A DNA stretch of 64,000 nucleotides. Origin: a virus. Of this stretch, positions 59,301-64,000 are shown piece after piece. The DNA lies in IMG/VR virus record IMGVR_UViG_3300015368_000213, positions 61,710-125,709 of that record; one strand, written 5' to 3'. The stretch's first letter is position 1, and each line of letters begins with the position of its first letter. The position numbers were made by a program, and so were the translations under genes. The notes beneath the pieces were generated by a model. The model made no database searches. It saw only the letters and a list, made by a program, of their open reading frames with translations, and was not told the origin of the DNA.

Positions 59301-61633
59301 ATCGAAACGATATCGCCAGCAGTCGCTACAGATTGGTCAACGTGGAATTGATTACCCCAATCATCTCCGAGAGTTACTACTGCTCCATTTACTGCGGTTA
59401 TAGTAAATGATTTTCCCGCCAATGCCCCACTATGGAATTTTAATATTCTTCCCACTGGAGAACATAATATTCCAGTGTTATTAATCACTGGGCTGGCATC
59501 GTCTGTTAATGTTATTTGCGAATTCCATCCACCTTGAGTTAATAGAATTACATTGGCACCAACAGAATGCGAATTGGCGAAAGTTGCGCTAAGAGATAAT
59601 TTAGCGTCGTTGATTTTATAATAATTTACTACATCAGTTCCTATTTGAATAGTTCCTGAGTATGGAAACGCCCCAATATTCGTTACTGATATCGTTTCTA
59701 AGTATCCATTTATTGGAGTTTGTAACGTACCAACTACAGGTGCACCTATTGTTGTTGTTAAGAAAGGCGCACCATTTTCACTTGCAATAGCGTCAAATGA
59801 TAATGTTTCTTGGTTACTATATGCAAATGTGTTATTCTCAATAACATTATCTGTTATTGGAAAGTAATAAGGTGCGGTAACTGCTAGATGTGGATGGAAT
59901 GCCATACTAACTCTACCACCATGATATATGTTATTCTTTATTCTAAGATGTTTACCGCTATGTACAGCTATACCACCAACATCTGGTTTTACTTTTAATT
60001 TTGTTGCTGTATTGTATAAGTATACAGGACATATTGTTGCGCTAGGATCAAAGTTATTATTATTAGTTGCTAGGAATACACTACCTACAGAATATTTTTT
60101 TCCTGTTGTTCCACCAGCAATATTCCAATTTGCCTGATTCGCTGCGATATTAGCAAAACTACCAAGAGAAATTATTCTATAATATCGACCAATTTGTATA
60201 TCTGGAATGTTTATTGGTATACCAACCCCTAAACCAACAAGACCGAATCCACCAGCTGGTCCACCACTTCCTGCTGCTATATCACAAAGTTTATAATTAT
60301 ATGGAGCTGATGTTGCATAATCTCCATCATATGTTAATAATAATTCACCGTTAATTTGTGTTCCGCTAGTATGGGTTGGTTCAAATGTTCCGAGACTACC
60401 TGTACCACCATTTGAAAGTTGTACGAGATATACATTCGCTCCACTGCTATGTGTTGCTGCTGTGGTGAAGTTCATTCCTCTAATTGCTAGATTTATTGTA
60501 CTTCCTGATGATGAACTGTATGCTATTTGTTCATTATCAATTAGTATATAACCACCAGTAGACACCAAGTGAGTTGAGTCTGATACAGTAATAGTTCCTA
60601 AACTACTTGTAGAAGATATTGCAGAACCTAAAGTACCAAGAGATGTGACTTTTCCTGTGACACGATAGCATTTATTAGTTGAATTGATTATGACCATTCC
60701 AGTCCAAGAATACCCAGCAGTAGCCATTGCTTGTGCCCAAGTAGTATTCCATACAACACCAACGCCACGTTGATCCATATCATAAATTGATGTGTCATGT
60801 GTGTTTATGATTGAGCTACTGTTTAATGTGAGACCTGCGAACTGTATTTCAGGATCTCCATTAGTGGTAGTACCATCACTGTTTTTTATGGTTGCGTCGG
60901 TTAATTGTTGTATAGAATAAAACTTATTATCTGTAATATCTGCATTTGTTCCAGCTTGAACGTCTATTAAGGCTATTGGGAAAGAAGAATAACCATCAGC
61001 ACCAGATTTATTATTAACAACTCTAAATCCTGTTGGGCATGTTGGTTGTTTTGTGGCAGTTGAATAATCTGTTCCTGAGCTAAAATTGGTTACGCGAATA
61101 GCTTCATATGAACCGCTCCACTGACTGGTACCAAGAGGTTCGTTAAGTAGAGGATTTACGTTTAGTACTGCTCCGAATGTGTTGTTTGATATTTCCCAAT
61201 TATTCTTATTATAATAAGATAGTATTGTAATATTCTTAATAGTCAGACCAGTTATTTTTGATGAATCACCAATGAACAAATATCTATGAATAGTATTTGT
61301 TGATGTTCCTGCTTGTATTGTACCACCACCAAATACAGTAAGATTATCTGGTATAGTAACATCAGATGTTATTACTATAGTTAAATCTGATGGGATATAT
61401 AATGCCTTTGATCCACCAGTTAATAGTGTAAGAGCATTGGTAAATGCATTGGTATCATCGGCTATACCATTTCCTATAATACCACCTAATGATTTTATGT
61501 TTAGATATGATGTTGAATCATATGTTGGGTTTGTTGAATTACCGACCCAAGAGGCACCATTCCATTTCCAAGAATTATTTCCTACGGTATATGTTTGCCC
61601 TAATGATGGACTTGCTGGAAAATTTATTGCCAT
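53306..61633 (-). CDS. Giant 2775-residue tail spike with four beta-helix-type modules
   Basis: The largest gene in the window. The N-terminal module (AINFPASPSLGQTYTVGN, NSWKWNGASWV) is shared with other spikes. Four pectate-lyase-type entries follow, at about residues 44 (GGIIGNGIADDTNAF), 941 (FGAIGDGISDDTVAI), 1499 (FGVKGDGVSDDTPFF) and 2206 (FGAFADGINNDTDAV), each leading to beta-helix rungs. Modules 1-3 share recurring stretches such as RRNKVINNTIIEG and RRNKIINNTVIDG, so they arose by internal duplication. Small inserted domains recur. The C-terminal ~100 residues form a strand-rich cap. It may combine several glycan specificities; no active site is evident. Confidence 0.82.
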   Translation of the reverse strand: MAINFPASPSLGQTYTVGNNSWKWNGASWVGNSTNPTYDSTSYLNIKSLGGIIGNGIADDTNAFTNALTLLTGGSKALYIPSDLTIVITSDVTIPDNLTVFGGGTIQAGTSTNTIHRYLFIGDSSKITGLTIKNITILSYYNKNNWEISNNTFGAVLNVNPLLNEPLGTSQWSGSYEAIRVTNFSSGTDYSTATKQPTCPTGFRVVNNKSGADGYSSFPIALIDVQAGTNADITDNKFYSIQQLTDATIKNSDGTTTNGDPEIQFAGLTLNSSSIINTHDTSIYDMDQRGVGVVWNTTWAQAMATAGYSWTGMVIINSTNKCYRVTGKVTSLGTLGSAISSTSSLGTITVSDSTHLVSTGGYILIDNEQIAYSSSSGSTINLAIRGMNFTTAATHSSGANVYLVQLSNGGTGSLGTFEPTHTSGTQINGELLLTYDGDYATSAPYNYKLCDIAAGSGGPAGGFGLVGLGVGIPINIPDIQIGRYYRIISLGSFANIAANQANWNIAGGTTGKKYSVGSVFLATNNNNFDPSATICPVYLYNTATKLKVKPDVGGIAVHSGKHLRIKNNIYHGGRVSMAFHPHLAVTAPYYFPITDNVIENNTFAYSNQETLSFDAIASENGAPFLTTTIGAPVVGTLQTPINGYLETISVTNIGAFPYSGTIQIGTDVVNYYKINDAKLSLSATFANSHSVGANVILLTQGGWNSQITLTDDASPVINNTGILCSPVGRILKFHSGALAGKSFTITAVNGAVVTLGDDWGNQFHVDQSVATAGDIVSIESDIRRNKVINNTIIEGTITLWGIGSDSQISHNTLIGSKYGSYPYTGSGIDITSMFTYAVKNSTLLGGHYCYLAPSNLIVSDNIVSGSIAFYSINDFGTSEASAQMRNITLVNNKGSYCLLGPLTDFLQYGNNFARYSTANNPSSGSTLSTVHMKITADRSISTKDFGAIGDGISDDTVAINTALSAAANSNNKRIRIDGDCAVSSHITIPSGVEIYGGRITSLQSGGTRWIHLNTGSKVSNMYLKDMALDIPYDQNDISITDNTFEYNQAYLTIDRAININAGFGTGPKRLTISGNKKITGTPIMFIYADTMYDSDVSNNYWDNGAISLYNCNLTAGSPTSTGTLTTVGAPSLNPNNNLRLYLSDGTHIGIITAKTGDNTWTVVADSNPNTITNRTNVTIFARTNYSSGVYLGGGSRNIITNNTFIGGITGVILMPNTNVSRTPITDNIISNNTIKEINEESIGIDCRGNASYGAVYMTTTVTNSNSGGGYPVVLTMADNRGSDAGEVIGLVATFMSGRLKGKSFSIIYSAAANSIQLGDDFPGLSYGYDVAIGDVITLEIDMRRNRIINNSIINTLNAGTAGISCWGSGADTIIDGNTIMLSNVPSLNGGGVYGIAVVGLPTATASRTSTVLGSAVGAINPYNVIITNNKYTGLNSIKVDTFGASAYKMKNVTITGNRGGSCYLGNVTNVTEESNEWMDLNSLLLGSTFGGFVNKPHVSIEQFGVKGDGVSDDTPFFQQALDFVRTSGINKLIIKPTLTIKLTSDVTLPDNIEITGGGTITATSSIYLHLGNGTIVNGLTLIDVTLNSYYNKNDWHVINNTFDWNRQNDPVTNLNYNWQDVAVNVLNHEPTYDISTGVGFHETYPQRIKIKNNKRGSINPDYPKALAYIAATDDSEVSGNDWDITSQISATITNTNGTITTNTSDEFAGLTVTTNSLLRPYNTNLYTDKGEWVGIIWSYPWNWCTGSAMKYGDSIISDAVISGTRHYYRVTAVTGDAKLSTTAPTHLSGSATNGNVTLTYDGVCPISAPYKYKLRYGKDDQGIYKAIIKPGTDSSINQFVVGKTYRITDIGSDSGAQANWNTIVGTSGITYKVGMVITAVAQGSYNANYGEAQEAFLSTSNITLTNHPRMWAVAFLGGSRNVIKNNRITGGHVNIIFMPAPITHTYYDIPMTDNIISDNICSFSSEEGISFDGGGAAYMSSTTVASSINPVSANVVTLSNTIGATDIVKGRVLKFLSGSLKGQSFKITASTSNTVTLGDDFSGGQQWWYNTQFRKVTAGDLVTIETDVRRNKIINNTVIDGIIDLYGIGTDSVVAHNTMKSNLGRGFPTAISVVGLQQAPDKGLTMGDIIPCNVLIDGNISHGGNGVLVWGYADTSYPQNITITNNIGGMCTLDRVENVVRKNNRFIYCNTWGGHVTFAPEHGAVTPQDFGAFADGINNDTDAVQAWVNYHSTSSSATTGARVSAAYAPAGTYLLTKPIIFPNYTCNIYGDGVQNTQFVAKFTGYAGYSIFKAVPESTASFNSHWRDFAIYDGDTVYDNNTGIWSGGNTGIGVDLGLVDVYNSRFERLAIRSKGDAFYINGGFSNKFDSIVASSTNGHSFRVSCSNTCVWLNCYAAVCGTGKAGYRLDGVTNLIGCNGLNQGDYWGVFNQDPTSTDGFQADFINKRFTASCTGTTLTLSSGSLSVDEWVRSSDGTSLGKITATNVGGNPLVYTVTVGGTYVSQSMTSYITTSYCEVLLTNCNIEHFTKCGVRLQTAYKIVEFNGGKIDRAGMSSSFESYITARGQSNYTGLSATNGTYGVYNPIKLNVATIFNGSGVPNGDGTLSAYTPYLYSSVNGSFVDTTGAFYAAGISTYYSGGGTYTIPRIGTTYDSGVSAFSVGSIQAGKFVTGTMKYGTPSAFTPSGTNQTIDVTGYTKVTVTPASSGTTVNKATFTSADLSRNGDLLIEAGNDNLTIVHSASGADTFRLTGSSNINMAAGQILRFCRSVTSSQWIQV

Positions 61634-61647
61634 TTATTGTCTACCTT

Positions 61648-62634
61648 TTACCAAGCTGTTGCTATTACTATTCCATCACCACCACGACCACCATTACCAC
61701 CAACTGATCCGGAACCAGTCAGACATCCACCACCACCACCACCTCCGCAACCGTATGCACCATTACCACCATTACCACCAGATGAACCAGCACCAGCAGA
61801 GCCACCAGATGACGCACCACCAGCACCACCATAGAAAAATCTCAATTGTTTAAGTGGTTGAAAACCATTACTTCCTGATACGCCACTTGTACCAGCAGCA
61901 GCACCACCAGTACCACCAGATGATGTAGGAAACGCACCAACACCAGTTATATTTCCTCCGGCGGATGTAGTAGCCGCAGCAGCACCCAATCCACCACCAG
62001 CAGCACCGCCAGTTACGATTAATCCGCTTGCAGGAAGAGCTATGTTACCACCACCAACAGTAGTGCCACCAATTATGCCAGCTTGACCTGCAATTGTTAT
62101 GTTACCGATTGTTACCGCAGTATAGAACGTGCCCATTCCAGCCAATGGTGCATTAGCTACAGTATTCGCTGTCCCTGCCGCACCCGCACCACCAGCAGTG
62201 GCACCAGATGCGTTTGTACCAGCAGCACCCGGAGAAACAGATAGCAACAAATTATTGGCAGTAAGACTGTTAGCATCAATTGATATAAATGTATTGATTC
62301 CTGATGAACCAGCAGTAGATACTGTGGTTGATCCTGTACCACCAGCACCACCATACCCAACTGATATAAAAAGTATGTCTGGTATAGCCCAAGCGGGAAA
62401 TATAATATTTCCTTGTGCACTGGATCCACCGCCACCACCGCCAGCAGCAGTTGAGTTGGCACCACATACCCCACCGCCACCGCCAGCACCACCAGCTAAT
62501 CCAAAGAAGTGTACAAAATTTACACCACGAGGTTTACGCCATGTATGCCAACCAACACCAGCAGCTGCTGAGTTGGCATTGAATATTTGCACATCACCTT
62601 TAAATGAAGATGGTATATCAAAAAAATCTAACAT
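61648..62634 (-). CDS. Glycine-rich tail adhesin-like protein
   Basis: A 328-residue protein from the ATG at 62634, which overlaps the previous stop (TAATG). The N-terminal ~30 residues (FKGDVQIFNANSAAAGVGWH, TWRKPRGVNFVHFF) precede long glycine-rich stretches (LAGGAGGGGGVCG, GGAAGGGLGAAAATTSAGG, GGNGGNGAYGCGGGGGGG). Such sequences are typical of phage fibre-tip domains, and glycine-rich motifs form a polyglycine sandwich in gp38-type adhesins of T-even relatives. Whether it is a tip adhesin here is inference from composition and position in the tail-protein cluster. Confidence 0.65.
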   Translation of the reverse strand: MLDFFDIPSSFKGDVQIFNANSAAAGVGWHTWRKPRGVNFVHFFGLAGGAGGGGGVCGANSTAAGGGGGGSSAQGNIIFPAWAIPDILFISVGYGGAGGTGSTTVSTAGSSGINTFISIDANSLTANNLLLSVSPGAAGTNASGATAGGAGAAGTANTVANAPLAGMGTFYTAVTIGNITIAGQAGIIGGTTVGGGNIALPASGLIVTGGAAGGGLGAAAATTSAGGNITGVGAFPTSSGGTGGAAAGTSGVSGSNGFQPLKQLRFFYGGAGGASSGGSAGAGSSGGNGGNGAYGCGGGGGGGCLTGSGSVGGNGGRGGDGIVIATAW

Positions 62635-63065
62635 TAGTATGCACCAGCTATTGTAGTAACAGACCATCCACTAGCTAACGCAGAACCTGCGCTTATACCA
62701 ACAACAATACGATAACCAGGAGGCAATGCGAAATTCAATGGATAATCTATATCAACAGTTGATGCTGTTGTTGATGCTGTTACTGATGGAAGAGAAATTT
62801 CTCCATAAAAAGAATTATTACTTGCTGTTGTATTAGATGATCCGTTATTGATGTATATTCTAGCGACAGAAACGGCATTAGTACCTAAAGATTTAAATCT
62901 TAATCTTTGAACGAATCCACCATTAGTAGCGTCAGCTGTAAATATGATCGCATTATTTGTTCCTGTTCCATTATAGTCCGAAACAATAGTAGTTCCTATG
63001 GTAGCTGAACCATTAAGACCTATTGCTGCAACTCTCGAGTAAATCGGTGTACTATTACCTGCCAT
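62634..63065 (-). CDS. Small virion-type beta protein upstream of the glycine-rich adhesin
   Basis: A 143-residue strand-rich protein (TPIYSRVAAIGLNGSATIGTT, AIIFTADATNGGFVQRLRF, PPGYRIVVGISAGSALASGW) of a type often found next to phage fibre genes. I do not recognise a named family. It may attach the glycine-rich protein to the tail. A late-promoter-like CCTAAATA lies 27 bases upstream. Confidence 0.62.
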   Translation of the reverse strand: MAGNSTPIYSRVAAIGLNGSATIGTTIVSDYNGTGTNNAIIFTADATNGGFVQRLRFKSLGTNAVSVARIYINNGSSNTTASNNSFYGEISLPSVTASTTASTVDIDYPLNFALPPGYRIVVGISAGSALASGWSVTTIAGAY

Positions 63066-63091
63066 TGTGCGATCCTCTTTAAATTATTAAT

Positions 63092-63099
63092 TATTTAGG
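63092..63099 (-). promoter_or_regulatory. Late-promoter-like CCTAAATA before the 143-residue protein
   Basis: The minus strand carries CCTAAATA, overlapping the stop of the collagen-like gene, 27 bases before the ATG at 63065. It differs from TATAAATA in its first two bases. Confidence 0.45.
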
Positions 63100-64000
63100 G
63101 TAGATTGTATCCCATATAAGACGAATGAATTATTCCATAACTTGTTGAGATTCCTTGCACCCCTTGGATTCCTTGAGAAGCCTGTGGACCTTGGAGACCC
63201 TGAAGACCTTGTAATCCTTGCAGACCTTGTAGCCCTTGCGTTCCTTGTGGACCTTGTATATTAGCAGAAACCCAACCAAGAGTACCATTTCCATCAGTAG
63301 TTGATAGAATTTGTCCAGTAGTGCCTTGAGTTGGAGGTAATGTTAGATAATAATATTGACTCATCCCAGCTGGAGGTGCAATTGAGACGTATTGATAATT
63401 GGTATCGTAGTCTGGTGATAAAATGAATAAAGGAGTTAGTGAAACTCCACCTGGAAATCCTACTTGATATGGTATTCCAGTATCTGTATCTAATGTGTAC
63501 ATATTCAATTGAGAATATCCACCAACTGAAGTCATACTTATGTAGCCAGTACCAATTGTGTTAGTAACAGGAGAAATTACAATTTCACTGGTGGCTGTTA
63601 TTGTACTTCCCCATATTGTATTAGGGGTGACGTCACCTATTACTGGAGGCGAGGAAAGATTTATACTTGCTCCGCTTCCCTGTATTCCTTGAATTCCCTG
63701 AGAAGCCTGTGGACCTTGGAGACCCTGAGTTCCTAGTGTGCCTTGAGTACCTATAGTTCCTTGTGATCCGATGGTACCCTGTGATCCGATGGTTCCCTGC
63801 GTACCTAATGTTCCCTGTGTACCAACAGTTCCCTGAGTACCAACAGTCCCTTGAGTACCTAGTGTACCTTGTGATCCGATGGTTCCCTGAGTCCCTACAA
63901 TGCCCTGTATTCCTGAAGTACCTTGTGATCCTATAGTTCCCTGAGTCCCTACAATGCCCTGTATTCCTGAAGTACCTTGTGATCCTATAGTTCCCTGAGT
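63095..64000 (-). CDS. Collagen-like tail protein, 5' end beyond the window
   Basis: The frame is open from the right window edge down to the stop at 63095, so this is the C-terminal ~301 residues of a longer protein; the Met at 63535 is internal. The visible part starts with a Gly-X-Y array (TQGTIGSQGTSGIQGIVG and related units) to about 63690, then a non-repetitive beta region (VIGDVTPNTIWGS, LFILSPDYDTNYQYVSIAPP), a second Gly-X-Y array (QGLQGLQGLQGLQG) and a short tail. Gly-X-Y repeats form trimeric triple helices and are common in phage fibres. Confidence 0.8.
   Translation of the reverse strand, partial: TQGTIGSQGTSGIQGIVGTQGTIGSQGTSGIQGIVGTQGTIGSQGTLGTQGTVGTQGTVGTQGTLGTQGTIGSQGTIGSQGTIGTQGTLGTQGLQGPQASQGIQGIQGSGASINLSSPPVIGDVTPNTIWGSTITATSEIVISPVTNTIGTGYISMTSVGGYSQLNMYTLDTDTGIPYQVGFPGGVSLTPLFILSPDYDTNYQYVSIAPPAGMSQYYYLTLPPTQGTTGQILSTTDGNGTLGWVSANIQGPQGTQGLQGLQGLQGLQGLQGPQASQGIQGVQGISTSYGIIHSSYMGYNLP
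63891..63998. repeat. Two identical 54-bp tandem units in the collagen-like array
   Basis: 63891-63944 and 63945-63998 are identical and encode 18 residues (six Gly-X-Y triplets) each. Perfect identity at the DNA level points to a recent duplication; the array continues past the window edge. Confidence 0.9.

Noticed and set aside
61637-62656. Proline-rich open frames on the + strand opposite the glycine-rich gene
   Set aside because: They are the antisense image of GGN glycine codons, have no ribosome binding site, and every supported gene is on the minus strand.
63095-64000. A CRISPR array suggested by regular short repeats at the right edge
   Set aside because: The repeats are in frame, translate into Gly-X-Y triplets and lack constant repeats with unique spacers.
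1-64000. tRNA genes, which are frequent in T4-like phages
   Set aside because: No gap is long enough or shows cloverleaf arms with a GTTCGA-type T loop; all gaps are accounted for by promoters, hairpins or repeats.

Overview
The window is a contiguous piece of an AT-rich, T4-superfamily myovirus genome. Every gene I accept lies on the minus strand, so the biological reading order runs from high to low coordinates. Assignment to the T4 group rests on recognisable homologues of gp1, gp45, DsbA, gp46/47, gp55, UvsW and UvsY, followed by the morphogenesis run gp13, 14, 15, 16, 17, 18, 19, 20, 67, 21, 22, 23 in T4-like order. The CobS-like ATPase with its VWA partner, the peptide deformylase and the glycosyltransferase are accessory genes known from cyanomyoviruses and some alphaproteobacterial T4-like phages. 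The host cannot be read from this sequence. The array of polysaccharide-active tail proteins suggests a bacterium with a thick glycan coat.

Layout from right to left. (1) 64000-38720: host-recognition region. It holds a collagen-like protein cut by the window edge, a glycine-rich adhesin-type protein, a 2775-residue spike with four beta-helix-type modules, four further pectate-lyase-fold spikes, a GH5 protein with an SGNH hydrolase inserted in its barrel, and another glycoside-hydrolase-like spike. (2) 38688-20755: neck, terminase, tail and head genes with their late promoters. The terminase gene carries two inteins. One sits in the Walker A loop and contains a homing endonuclease gene in another reading frame. 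The other is an atypically split intein just before Walker B, with a GIY-YIG endonuclease fused to its N-half. Two more free-standing GIY-YIG genes lie between gp14/gp15 and between gp21/gp22. (3) 20616-13553: a second gp19-like tail-tube protein, then three paralogous repeat proteins whose N-termini look like T4 capsid-targeting sequences, so they are candidates for proteins packaged in the head. (4) 13413-113: recombination, replication and late-transcription genes (uvsY, uvsW, gp55, gp47, gp46, gp1, gp45, dsbA) mixed with peptide deformylase, the CobS/VWA pair, an HTH protein and a glycosyltransferase.

Regulation can be partly read. Eleven copies of a late-promoter-like element (NNTAAATA, with TATAAATA as its canonical form) occur, nine of them 22-27 bases before a start codon of a structural or homing gene. 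Sigma70-type promoters precede uvsY, the CobS-like gene, the VWA gene and the HTH gene. A 56-bp exact repeat occurs at 13501 and 51505. Each copy completes a fully consensus sigma70 promoter pointing rightward, against all genes. Two clear intrinsic terminators lie at about 2650 and 20680.

The most notable items are the double-intein terminase with an overlapping endonuclease gene, the trio of possibly packaged repeat proteins, a further packaging candidate inside the prohead-core cassette, the dispersed promoter repeat, and the esterase-inside-cellulase tail protein. No tRNA genes or CRISPR arrays were seen. Gaps longer than 300 bases without a gene do not occur.
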